Positions 17,050-28,499 of a stretch of DNA of 64,000 nt are shown here, one piece after another. The DNA lies in NCBI RefSeq assembly GCF_900324465.2, contig NC_046619.1:13476637-13540636 (forward strand). Direction: 5' to 3'. Under the pieces are notes generated by a model. The model saw nothing but the letters and a program-made list of their open reading frames with translations. It was not told the DNA's origin and did no database searches. The translations under genes and the position numbers were made by a program. How positions within the stretch are numbered: the first letter of the stretch is position 1; every line of letters starts with the position of its first letter. This DNA comes from Anabas testudineus (taxonomy: Eukaryota > Chordata > Actinopteri > Anabantiformes > Anabantidae).

Positions 17050-20000
17050 ATGATTTTCGGAAAACAAAGAAAACACCGCGGTGGAAAGACTGCAGGGGGA
17101 TTTTTGGTACTTTTGTGGACTGAAACTGGAGTCTGTTTTCAAAATCTAAACTGTGTTGGTAAGTTTGAAGTCGTACGTGTTCATAACTTAGTAAACACAA
17201 ACTCAATACTTAAGCTAGCACTTACCCAGAAAAATCTTCTCTACATAAGAGGAACCCTTAAAACCCCAAAACTAACTAGGAACTAATTATGTTAAAGTGA
17301 ATGTAGTGGAACAATAGTACCATATTGTTCTCTAATTTGTGGTAAAAGTAAAAGTAACATAACATGAAAATACTAGTACCTCATTTTGTCATGCAGAAAT
17401 GTCTATTGAAGTTGACACAAAATTTACTTAAACAAGCAGGAAAAAGCTGATAATGATCACCAACATTACAAATATATATATAATTTAGCATGAACTTTAT
17501 AATATGTTGAACTGGAAAAACAAATCAAAACCGATGATGTGTGTAAATGTGCTTTGCATGCACATTTAAACTACTAAAAGTAATTACTAATTTGTTATTG
17601 GCAAAACGCTGGTATTCATAGGGAGTTTTATCAGACCCTGTCTATCCTCTGAAATATGCAGAAAATGGTTGTATATAATAATAATAATAATAACATCTAG
17701 AGATAACTTCCACCAATCATCATTTGGCAAGTATTATAAAGTAAGTAAGTAATACATTTGAGTAAAATTAGCTCCATTCACCACATGGTAAAGATATTTA
17801 AATGCAAAGTCCCTGTTGCCAATGTTGCTGAAGAAAAACATCTGGTGTGTAGTATGAAGTGTTTTAACATTGGTTCCATTTGTGGTGCAGTTGCAGCTGC
17901 TGGTCCTTGGTGCACAGGGATTAAAAAGAAAGAACTCACACCTCGTATGTACACAGAGTACACCAAACAAATACATATACACGTCTTCAGCTTTTGTTTG
18001 TTACATCTAATCTTTTTGCTACATAAGTCCTCGCAGATTTAAAGAGGAGCTTGTTTCTCCCTGATGGTCCGTGTCCTGAACCTGACCCAGAGGAGCTGTG
18101 TGCTTTCACTGAGCTGCACGGTCCCCTCAAATTACTCCTGTCATTTCAGGTACAACAACAGTGATGCTGGTCTGAATAATAATTACTGACGTGGAAGCTT
18201 GATATTATATTAATTTAATTTAATTAATTATGACTATTTTCACTGTACAGATGAAAGATGTGAGACTTTTCAGCCCAGACTGGCAAACTCGTTTAGAGAC
18301 ATTCCTACACACTTTTACTTTAGCTAACGCAGGGGTATGAACAGATCAGTTTTGCTATCCACAGACATACCCTAAGATAGTCAGCAAAAAGTTTACATCT
18401 TTTTTATTTTCACAGATAAAAATAAATCTCAAATTCAAATTCAATGAGCAGATCCTCCAACGAGTATTCAGGTATGAGTCTCCGCAGACATATGTTACAA
18501 ATTGCTTTTAATTATACTGTAGAGAGTGTTGCAACTATTAAATAATAATGTATCATGATCAGGTTAATTCATAGTTGTTGTTTTTTTATTTGATGTATAC
18601 TAATAGAACAAATGCTATATTCTGTGTACTGTGGAGTCACTGTGCATTATGCAGAATTATCTAGTTTGAAAAAATAGTAAAGTTGTAATAGATGCTCGTT
18701 ATGTTTTCGACTTCATGAGTAGCAGCTCAATAACAAATACAAATACTCACCACTCCAGTATCAGTGGTAATGCTCTGTTTTTAGGGAGGGTTAACAATAT
18801 GTTCATCTTCTTGCAGTGTGAACATAAAAAGCAAAGTTAAACAGGCAGAGCAACCATCACTGACTTTGGATGTCACTTGCAACACGCAGTAAGAATTATT
18901 TTTAATACAATTTATTTTTTTGTGTGGATCAATTCTGTTTTACTTTCACACCAAAAATTACTGATATGTAACCAAAACAAACTTTGTCATCATGGATCAG
19001 TGCTATAGCAACACACTGCAGGACAGGGCATGCTGTACGCACGTTGTTGTCTACAAAGAGTGATTCACTCTGTTTGTTTTGAAAGGCCTCCAGGGTGTGC
19101 GAAGAAGGGATGCTGGTGTCAGGGAGGTCACCCTGTCCTTGGAAGCAGGTTACCGCTCAGTATCCCACCACATGTCATGGATCAGGGTCTGTACGGGGAG
19201 CTCAGTGTTCAGATTGTCGCACTCCTTAGCCCATGTATGCTACAGTACCCCAATCTGGCAACCCAGCTAACTCACATACAGATATCCTTTGCTGATTTTA
19301 TTGAAATTCTGTTTATGGTTTTCATGAACAAAATCTCTTGGCAGGACTGAGTTGTGAAGAGTGTGGTAGTTTCAGGATTTCTTCTTTTGGAAGGTGACAT
19401 GGTTCATTTGGCTTTATCATACTTTGACCTGCTATGTGCACTGGGATGGCGTGCAGCTGAGTATGTAAACAGGGGTCAGGGCCAGAACGTCCAAGTCCCA
19501 GTTTCTAGGATTCTGCTAGAAAACGGTCCCTTTGGACAAGGAATGAGTCACTGCTCAATTGAATGCTTGAGCAGAAGGATGTTGTAGACTGTAGTACAAT
19601 CTGTGTTGTTTTGGGCATTTGATTTGTCGTAGTTGTCCTTGACTTCATATGTGTTCAGGTGTTGGTTTACAGCCCCAGTAATGTTCCAGTCACAGAGCCC
19701 TCCACCTTCTTCCAAACATTGCCTGCTCATCTGGACAGTCATGACCTGGGTTTGCATGGCCTTAACTGCTCCTCCAGCAAAGGTAGGCAATCAACACTCC
19801 TGGGAACAACAGAATCAAAGCCAGGACACATTTAGGTCCTTTGCTACAAGATTTGCAGCTGCAATTTTAGCTGGACAGGGTGTAATTTGAAACAGGACAG
19901 TTAATCTTCTTCTAAAAAGTTCCTCCCTAAAAGACTTAAAACTTGGATTAGTTATGTCCTGACCGTGAGATTAGAGTTGAAAACTAATTTTAACCACCTG

Positions 20001-22156
20001 TGTTTATCAGGGAGAGAACTTGTTTACAGCCCGGAGCTGCTTATATAAACTTTAATGGATCACAAAAAGCCTATAATTTGAATCAGGAATAAAACCAGTA
20101 CACAACACAATAACAAAAGCCGTAAAGAAACAGACAAGATTTTCTTCTTGTGGCAGCATTGCATGTCTGGTCTTCATCAGTGAAGTTGCAGCATTTAACC
20201 AGCCCGTTGTTGTGAATTGCAATCATATGCAACAAATATGCATAAGTGGTTTACATTTACTGTGAATATCTGGTTCCAATGTGAAAAGCAGTGTTAGATT
20301 CACAAAGCAAAGCATTCTCACAGCAGAGAGTTGGGGTGTGAAGTTTGTGTTGCGTAGAATGTTGGTTCCCACAAATGGATTTAGTAAAACTACTCTAAAT
20401 AATGATGATCAGGCTGTTTGGAGTTGATCTGATTAGGAGGCATTTTAGTCTGGAAATGTAGTTTAATCTTTATTTAATACATCACTTACTGGCTGTTACA
20501 GTGCAACATAAATAGAATGTAGGGCTGTGTAGTCTAATGTGGGACAGTCATATCATGATAAAGCTAGAAATGGGCTGATTTCTCAAAAACGGTTGTTTCA
20601 TAATAAGTGTTCCCTTCTAGATTACGCACTGAATCATAACCACAAGAAAAATCACAGGACTGCAAAAACCGCAAGTAGCTTATTTATTCACAGCTTTCCT
20701 TAAAAGAGGAAGACATTTTGAGATGCTGTTGTTTTTACTTAGTGCCAGGAAAAGACTTGGTAAAACATTTTTGACCCACTAAAGTTAGGCGAACACCAGT
20801 TATTAAAAGTAAAACTGTAACACTGAAGATTACTCTGCCCAACCCCAAGGTGTGTCATCCATTACCAGAGTGCTGTCACTGTACAAGTGTGCCCTCAGGC
20901 TGAACTCAAAGTGTTCATTTAAACTTGTGAAATGCTTTAACATTCTCTGCAGATTTTGTGTACAGCTGCGGCACTGTGTACAACGTAGAGCAGGAAAACT
21001 GGGAAGATGCAGAACACGAATCAAGTCTTTCCTCTATGCACCAGAGCCTCCTGCTTTTCCTCTTCCTGCAGTACAGTGACCCCTTCATCTCACAGATCCC
21101 TGACCTTATGGGTAAGAGACAACAGCAGCATATGTAATCACGATAGACTGGTACGATAGACGATTCCCCCTACATCTCAATCCAAGAGTAGGATAATGTT
21201 TCAGTTTCAGTGGTGACTGGGATGTCTGTCTACAGCCACAGAGATGCTGATAGAGCACCACCTGGAGGATATTCTGAGCAACAACAGACAGACTATCACA
21301 GCAGCTGTGCAGACTGATCTGAAGAACACGCTGAGAGTCCAAAATCGCAGAAGAAAGGCAAGTCTGAAAAAACACACACACCTATTATTTTACATACTAG
21401 TGTGTGACACAGTGATTTTCCTGAGTCACACACTATTGAGTAATGAGTAATCAAAACGTCTGGTAATTGATCATTAAAGTTGTGCAACAAGCAAAAATGT
21501 CAAATGCCACCTTCTAAAATTTTCTGAACACATCACCACAGACTATAGAAATTTGTTCATATTGTTTTATTGTCATACAATTAATTTTAATTATCACCAT
21601 ATTAATATTTACACAAAGGATATATTCAAATGCATTTCTGATGTATGTATTTGGTTGTCACATGTGACATTTAAGGACCAAGAGAAGCTGCATTCTGCTA
21701 TCAATGTGATTCTCAGTTCATCCATCAGCATTGTGAGCTCCAGCAGTAACATGGACTTCAGAAATGCTTGTCTGAACAGCATGAAGGTATGAATAAATAC
21801 ACATTTTAAATGTGCATTCAAGTATTTATAATTTGAAATAAGATTGACATCACTAAAAATACATATATATTAATAGTTTGACAATGATCAGGTTAATGTG
21901 TGTTTGTCAGGTGTGTGACACTTACGAACTGTCGGCCTCCCTCTGTGAATCACTGAGGAGGGTGACATCATGGAAATTTAAACCCAACGGCAGGTGCTAC
22001 TCTGCTAAGGTGAGTGTTTGGTGTTCTCTGGCACCTGCCAGTTTCAAAAGCAGTACATCACAGTACATCAGTGCTTATATACATGTCATCACATTGTTGC
22101 TTCCACAGACTGAAGAACATCCTGAGAGTGATGAGCACACCAGAACAGAAATCTGA
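17050..22156 (+). CDS. top6bl: Type 2 DNA topoisomerase VI subunit B-like (meiotic, C11orf80 orthologue)
   Basis: Thirteen coding exons: 17050-17158, 17891-17944, 18037-18149, 18251-18334, 18416-18471, 18817-18888, 19086-19281, 19659-19782, 20953-21111, 21236-21357, 21676-21786, 21911-22009 and 22109-22156; 448 aa, in frame throughout. TOPOVIBL partners SPO11 to form meiotic double-strand breaks. The assignment rests on recognised phrases: AAAGPWCTGI; PPGCAKKGCWCQGGHPVLG followed by PLSIPPHVMDQGLYGELSVQ; LLSPCMLQYPNLATQLTHIQ; VLVYSPSNVPV; and SSSNMDFRNACLNSMKVCDT. These fit the transducer-like part of the C11orf80 family, recalled from memory. Mammalian proteins are longer (about 550-580 aa), so an upstream exon may be missing; an in-frame stop lies 45 nt above the chosen ATG. 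Intron 7 is U12-type (ATATCCTTT...AG) and intron 10 is GC-AG. Confidence 0.68.
19282..19658 (+). other. U12-type AT-AG intron 7 of top6bl
   Basis: The 5' splice site is ATATCCTTT, the exact U12-type consensus. It is placed where the reading frame requires an exon end (ACCCAGCTAACTCACATACAG) and where no GT is available. A U12 branch-site match, TCCTTGAC (19,636-19,643), puts the branch A 16 nt before the 3' splice site, within the usual minor-intron spacing. The acceptor is TGTTCAG. Joining gives ...LTHIQ|VLVYSPSN in phase 0. Length is 377 nt. Confidence 0.85.
21358..21675 (+). other. GC-AG intron 10 of top6bl
   Basis: The exon ends AAAG and the intron begins GCAAGT. This is the strong consensus (AG|GCAAGT) seen at the minority of U2 introns that use GC instead of GT. 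The following exon begins after TTTAAG at 21,676 in the same phase. No usable GT is nearby. Confidence 0.75.
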
Positions 22157-22294
22157 CTGCATCTGTTTGTCATGGAAGAGTTTTGTCATGTGTGAAAGTA
22201 GTTACAACTGGAATTAATATTTTTGTGTGGTAGTATTGCATGTTTTAAACATCTTTGTAATAGAAATGGCAAATTTAACATTAATTCAATCTTT

Positions 22295-22300
22295 AATAAA
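22295..22300 (+). terminator. Polyadenylation signal AATAAA for top6bl
   Basis: CTTTAATAAAAATAAAT lies about 140 nt past the top6bl stop and holds two overlapping signals. Only about 580 nt separate it from the pola2 start. Confidence 0.55.
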
Positions 22301-22518
22301 AATAAATTATCTCTGTTATTATTATCTCCTAAATAAGCAATAACATGAATTTGAGTACAAGTAATAAAGGATTAAAACAATGTTCACGCTGTACACAGCA
22401 GTGTAGTACATAGTGTAGTTTGCGGTTGAGAAACAAGTTAAACTAAAGTATTTTATACCTAAATCAATAATCTTACAGTACATTGAGTATTACAGGTTTT
22501 GAGTAATACTGTGTGACA

Positions 22519-22592
22519 GATCCAACCCAGCAGGTGGCGGTAATGGTTCGTTGAGTTGGTCAGAAATAATAAAACAAGAAGAAGAAGAAGAG
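22519..22592. repeat. Short dispersed teleost repeat ending in a GAA run
   Basis: CAGCAGGTGGCGGTAATG, GTTGAGTTGGTC and an (AAG)n tail match a pattern (GGTGGCGGTAATGC...GTTGG...AAGAAGAAG) that I recall as very common in fish genomes. It lies 290 nt before the pola2 start, just upstream of the CRE and E2F-like sites. The family name is not certain. Confidence 0.4.
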
Positions 22593-22614
22593 TTTCCGCT
22601 GTTGTTGTGTTTGG

Positions 22615-22670
22615 AAATGACGTCAGTTCCGGCCGCCAAGCCGCGCGACACCGTTTCGCGGTAAAATGAA
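22615..22670 (+). promoter_or_regulatory. pola2 core promoter: CRE, ETS-like and E2F-like sites
   Basis: A perfect palindromic CRE (TGACGTCA, 22,618-22,625) runs into an ETS-like TTCCGG, then an E2F-like TTTCGCGG (22,654-22,661). All are within 260 nt of the pola2 ATG. DNA replication genes, including primase-pol alpha subunits, are known E2F targets, so the arrangement suits S-phase expression. Binding itself is inferred. Confidence 0.5.
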
Positions 22671-22878
22671 ATGTGTATCTGATGTTGATTCATATCGATT
22701 TATCACATCTTTTCTATAACGTCTATTTAATTGCTGTAGATAGAGTTTAAAGAAAGAGAAGTAGTTCGTCGACGCTGTTATGCAGTGAAAGCAAAGCTAA
22801 CGTTAGCCAAAGCTAAGTTAAACCACTGAACGACGTTTGGTCTCTTCTACACGGACGTCAGCTAACAAACCGAACATT

Positions 22879-25800
22879 ATGGCGCTGGTTACGACAGAAA
22901 GTTTACAGTCAGAGCTGGAAGTGTTCGACATAAGCGGTCTAGATGAATCCGTCCTCGACAAGAGTAAGTGGCCAACATCTGTTAAAACTGAATGTCACCA
23001 GTGCCCCTTCTGCAAAAGTAGCTAGGTTTACTACAACAAAGTCAATAGGATTTAAAGTGAAGCACTAGTAAAGTAACATTTTTATAGTATTTGTTGTAAC
23101 AGCTGGAAACAGAATCTCAAATGTAAGGAACGTAGGGTTAAAGGTTGTGATTTAGGCACAATTTCAGTTACTGCAGATAATAATTTGCCTTGTGGCTCGA
23201 GCTTGACACAAGTATCGCTTATTGTTGCTTAACTTACACTTATATCTGCTCTCCTTCCTTTATTTCTTGTCTTCTGTCCCTCAGTGGTGGAGCAGTGTAT
23301 TTGTAACAGGATACAGGCAGATGAGATGGTGTTGGAATGGGTGGCCTACAGTACCACAAAAAGTGGATTAAAGCTCAACATGGACACCTTGGAACAGTTT
23401 GAACATGAGGTGACAGGCTCATGTTTTCTGGTCATTAAAGTAGTAAATATTTAACTGGCTATGTTTTAGTAATAGTCTGATTGTCTCATGTCTGGATTGT
23501 GTTAGTGTTCAAATAGTTTGGAGCATACTAACCACTACCAGTTAATCTATGTCTGTGTCACAAGACAGGAGTTTGTATTTACTGTTTATTTTCTTTGCAG
23601 GTGTTAAACAAAAAGCATAAATCAAAGCAAAGCTTCAGAAGAGAAGATACTCATAACAGAACCAGAGACATCCACTCGCTGCAGGACTTGTATCCTTCAC
23701 AGTTAACTCTTGGTAGAAAAAAACACACATGGGTCTGTGAGTAAATATCTGGTGTTGCTGTTGTGTTACAGTCCTTGATATTATTTGTTCAGAATCAAAG
23801 CTGAGGAAGAGGAAGAGAATCTACTAGATTCCTACTCCACTCCTGCAAAGGTAAGTTGTCACATCTATTTTTTCAAAGACACAACTTTAATAGTTTTTGT
23901 TATTTTTTTATTATGCCTTCATTTTTAAAGCTACAATGAATGAAAGTGGGTAATTGTCTCGACCTATGGTGTGTTTGAGTTTGTGTTTTCTTGTGTGTCT
24001 GCAGGGCTCTCAGAAACGAGCACTGACCACCCCAGAACATCCTCATTCAAAGAGGAGCGCAGCCCTGAAGGCCAGTCCTGGCTTGCTGCTGTCTCCTGCC
24101 AGCTTCTCTCCCAGGTACTGAGCAACAGACTGATAAGCTGGAGAATGGCTGAATTCACCACATCAAGTATTCACATACTGATTTCTGGCTTTGAAGTTGG
24201 TCATAAGTGTCAGTGATCTAACTAATTAATTACTTAACTAGTGACACTTGGAAAAATGTATATTTGTTGTACTGTGATTTGACTCTGCCATTCTCACCAT
24301 CTGTCTTTACAGTGCAACACCCTCGCAGAAGTACAGCCAGCGAGGAGGTAAAGGGGAGGTGGTGGCTACGTTTGGGGCTGTACAAGGAACGCGCTGGGTT
24401 GGCAGAAAGACTCCAGGCATAGGCATCCAGGTGGAGCTACTAGAAGGGCCTGAAGACTCCCTCCGAAGCAGCTATAAGTACATGTTCCAGAGGTTGCGGG
24501 ATGTTCGAAATGGTATGTAGCTGTATGACCTCATGTTCTCATGTGGCTTTCCATTGGCACAAGACTGATATTGGCCTTTTTTCAAAGTAAAGGTTTCCCT
24601 GTGTGATTAGCAGAAAAAACACTGTCAAATAAGATAAACAGAGACAGCATTAATAATTGCTGTTGTCGTTTAAGTGCCTATAATACCGACTTCTGCATCT
24701 CGCTTCTCCAGTGTTGACAGAGAAGATTGAGGAACTTGGTGAGAGCCTCAGGTGTCATTTCAACATTGAAGAGTTCTCCCCTGTTTCTCTGCCTGCTCAG
24801 GTACAGAGGTGTTCGTGTTGTAGAAAATCTAAAAAATAATATAAAAAAGATATAGATTTAGATATAATATATGTAATTATGACAGGCTTATTCTCCGTTT
24901 TAATAATGAAAGTGGGAACTTTCAAATGGAGAAAGCTGTCAATTAATTTGAACTTGTTGGTTAACTATTATCATTATTACTATTACTACTATTATCACTG
25001 TTAGTGTGTCTTCAATGTTCAATCCTTATGACTCAGTTTGCGATGTCTTCACATGTTTACAGGACAGAATAACAGTGTTGGGGCAGGTATGCTGTGACAG
25101 TAATGGAAAACTGAATGCACAGTCAGTTCTGCTGGAGGCAGGACCAGAACAAGGTGGTCAGCAAGTACCTGTTGATCTATCAGAGCTCAAAGAGTACTCT
25201 CTGTTTCCTGGTCAGGTGAGCTGAAGGAAACTTCTTGTCTTGTCAGATTGCCAGTTTGCTTGTTAACTATATTAAGAAATCAAATCTTTGTAGTTGTTAG
25301 GTTAAGATTTACATTTAGCTTGGCAACTGTCTCAAACTTCCTGCCATTTTTACAGCAGTTAACCACACACATTGAGTGGTGGACTCTCCTTTGCCTCTGC
25401 ACTGAGGTTTGTGTGCAGCAGGTTATATGGCCACCAAGAGTAACAGAGCATGCCAAGGACCTGGGCAGCAGATTCACCCAGTGTCTGACCGAGAACTCTG
25501 ACAACTACTAAACAACTCCCCCATATGAATATATAACCACATGAAAGTGTTTGTCTTATCTTAGAGTACAGATTAATGCCATTGTCTGCTGACTTTAAAC
25601 AGGTGGTAGTGATGGAGGGGATGAACACAACAGGAAGAAAACTGATGGCTTCCAAACTATATGAGGTTAGCGACAGATATGAATCAGAGAAAATGCTTTA
25701 ATCAAACAGTATACATTTGAAATAGTTTTTCTCAGCTTGTAAAATGTTGATCTGTTTGTGTTATATATGTCTTATTCTTTTTTTAGGGTGTTCCTCTTCC

Positions 25801-27891
25801 CTTCTACACTTCTGAGGTGAAAATTGAGATGGATGAAGGTAAGAAAAATGCTGATTGATGCTGGTTTTAGTGCACTGGGTTGTAATGGAGTCTGGTGTTG
25901 GTAAGATCAGTCCAGTGCTTCAATGAAAATCTGCCTGTTTTAGAGGCTGCAACTACAAAAAGAGAGTTTTCCGTCTTGTGTAAAGTTTTGTTCTTGGTGT
26001 CTTTTATATAAATCGATATTACAGAGCCAGTCAATGTACTTGTGGCCTGTGGACCGTTCACTCCTTCTGACAGCCTGACCTTTGACCCTCTGCTGGATTT
26101 GATCAGTGTCATTGTCAGGGATCGTCCTGATGTCTGCCTGCTGGTACAGATGTTGCTCTATTACTGTACACATTTGTAGATCTTTGGCATAGGCCTCAGA
26201 GATACTAGTAAATACCTGTGTCAGTAGTTCAGAGAGATAAGTACATTTACATGACACCATGTGTGTTTTCTAATTTTGCCTTTTCTCCTCTTCAGCTTGG
26301 GCCGTTTGTGGATTCCAAACATGAACAAATTGAGGTAGGTTTAATTACTCACATGATCCGGTCATGTATGTTTACCTCACAATACCTTTTCTTTCTGGAA
26401 CGAATATTTACGAATAAGTGTGGCATAGTGAATTTCTTCCATCCAGCAGATTTGTTGCTTGCATTAAGATCACTCAAATCAAGTTCATCAATTTTTTTAC
26501 CATCTCCCCTTTTTCTCCAACAGAAAGCTCAAGTCACAGAGACGTTTGAAGCAATTTTCTCCAGGTGTATTGAAAGTATCGTGGATGGCACCAAAAGGTA
26601 CGTGTCGCATTCCCAGGAACCTTGAAGCTCCTGATGGTACTGTCCTGTGATGGGTCCTCATCAGAAACTGATGAATGAAGCCTCATGTTTTCTTTTATCC
26701 AGTGTTGGTTGTCGTCTAGTGTTTGTGCCCTCCCAGAGAGACATCCACCACCACTTCATCTACCCACAGCCTCCTTTCACCCTACCGAACATCAGCAAGG
26801 ATCAGGCCCAGGTCAGACACACAAAAAGCTGAATGTAGGATTTTATATGTAATAGAAAATCTCTGCTGTGTGACTTTAATCAGAAGATTCAGGCAGAGAA
26901 ACTAAGTATGGTCTGTTTGGTTACTGGTAAACGCACATCTGCACCAACATGATCTGTGTCATTTGTTGATCTTCACCCTCTGCAGCGTGTCACCCTGGTC
27001 CCTGACCCCTGCACCCTGCTGATTGATGGTGTGACCTTTGGCTTGACATCCACTGACATCCTCTTTCACATGGGTGCAGAAGAGATCAGCTGGTGAGGAC
27101 TGTGCCTTTGTACCCCTTTAGTTTGTTTCACAATAACCACATGAACAAACATAAAAATCTTTATATTGGTGTTTTCCCAAATAACAGGAGCTCCAGTTGC
27201 TTTGTGTTGTTTGATATCTTAAAGAATGCCTTCACTTTACAGTTTTCTTTTTCAAATAATATTGACTTGTGTTGCAGTGGCACTGGATCAGACAGATTCT
27301 CACGTATACTGAAACACATGCTGACCCAAAGGAGGTAGGAGTCCTAAATGTGTTCCCTTGTTTGTGTTTCTGAAGTTGCACACAATTAATGAACCCTGTG
27401 TTTCTGGTACAACTTTAGCTACTACCCACTCTACCCCCCTGTGGAAGAGGTTAACATGGATTATGAGAAGTTCCAGAGTTTCGGTCAGATGCCCCTCACC
27501 CCCGATGTTCTCATCATTCCTTCGGAGCTGCGCTACTTTGTAAAGGTACAGACCTCCAATACGTAAACATGCAGCCCAGATTTTTTTAGGTCTATTTATT
27601 TAAGGAAATGCAATCGAGAAATAATCTGCTGACTACATTTTCAGTTTAATGCACTTTCACCTTTCTTAACATTTGCATTAATGAATCTAAGAAAGGCTGT
27701 TTATAATATGTTTATGCCTTTTTAAAACTTTTTCTCAGGATGTGGTCGGCTGTGTCTGTGTGAATCCCGGTCGTCTGACCAAAGGTCAGGTGGGGGGGAC
27801 GTACAGCAGGCTGCTCATTCAGCGCAAATCTGCGTCAGAAGACGGACAGAGAGTGAGGCCCTGTTTGGCTGCTCAGGTGGTGAAAATCTAA
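22879..27891 (+). CDS. pola2: DNA polymerase alpha subunit 2 (B subunit)
   Basis: Eighteen exons: 22879-22963, 23285-23409, 23601-23689, 23793-23850, 24005-24114, 24313-24512, 24712-24800, 25063-25215, 25603-25665, 25787-25838, 26025-26143, 26296-26334, 26524-26597, 26703-26811, 26986-27092, 27278-27334, 27419-27545 and 27739-27891. They encode 602 aa (human 598 aa). The protein is the non-catalytic B subunit that tethers primase-polymerase alpha at nuclear replication origins. The N-terminal domain starts MALVTTESLQSELEVFDISG. A linker with LLDSYSTPAK and Ser-Pro sites (likely CDK targets) follows. Then come the OB fold (DRITVLGQVCCDSNGKL, PVDLSELKEYSLFPGQ) and an inactive calcineurin-like phosphoesterase domain (LVACGPFTPSD, RPDVCLLLGPFVDSKHEQIE, TPDVLIIPSELRYFVKD). 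It ends VNPGRLTKGQVGG...VKI. Intron 3 is U12-type. It is convergent with the kizuna-like gene downstream. Confidence 0.97.
23690..23792 (+). other. U12-type GT-AG intron 3 of pola2, 103 nt
   Basis: The donor GTATCCTTC matches the U12 GT-AG consensus (GTATCCTTT) except at the last base. A branch-like TCCTTGAT (23,772-23,779) puts its A 14 nt before the TTCAG acceptor. The junction restores DLIKAEEEEE, matching the equivalent human region. No polypyrimidine tract of U2 type precedes the acceptor. Confidence 0.8.
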
Positions 27892-28108
27892 ATCACAAGA
27901 GATTTACAGAGGTGACCTGACTTAACCAGGACCAGCAGCTTTAATAGCTGATGTATAGAATGTAGAAACAAATGTACTTACTGTACTGTTGAAACCATAA
28001 TGAACAGTGTATTTTTATATGGCAAACCTGTGTGGTGTACTGTGCTCTGAATGATGGTGTCGGTAACTAGTAGAATATGACTCGCTGAGATACTGGAACA
28101 ATCTTTCC

Positions 28109-28114
28109 AATAAA
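28109..28114 (+). terminator. Polyadenylation signal AATAAA for pola2
   Basis: AATAAA 218 nt past the pola2 stop. Confidence 0.6.
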
Positions 28115-28115
28115 T

Positions 28116-28208
28116 TATTGTCACCCTTTGTCTGTCCAGGGTTTGGGTGACACACAAAAAGTTAAAGGATTGTTTCTATAGTTTAAGTTGTAAGAGAGAT
28201 ACACCCCC

Positions 28209-28240
<32 letters not shown>

Positions 28241-28499
28241 TTTGTACGTTAAATTTTAGTCAAAATAAATATTGTTTAATTTGTAGTGGGAGTTATTCCA
28301 GGTGAGCTTTTATGTGTGTGTCTGTGTGTAAATGATGCAACATTTACATTTTTGTATCAAATCCTACAAAGCAATGTTATCTATAAATCTTATGTTACCT
28401 CCTTTTTCATAAGTTGTCTTAATATGTTTCAAATTTACTTGTGAATTAGTAAGATTTTTGTCCTTTCCTCCTGGATCGCGTTATTTAAGAGCAACATGT
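28116..28499. other. Gap between convergent pola2 and the kizuna-like gene, with a poly-C/poly-T tract
   Basis: The two genes end head-on within about 600 nt. The gap holds C12 followed directly by about 26 T (28,205-28,243). This may be a retroposon tail, a slippage product or part of the termination zone. The 3' UTR of the minus-strand gene must lie here, but no clean minus-strand AATAAA was found. Confidence 0.45.
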
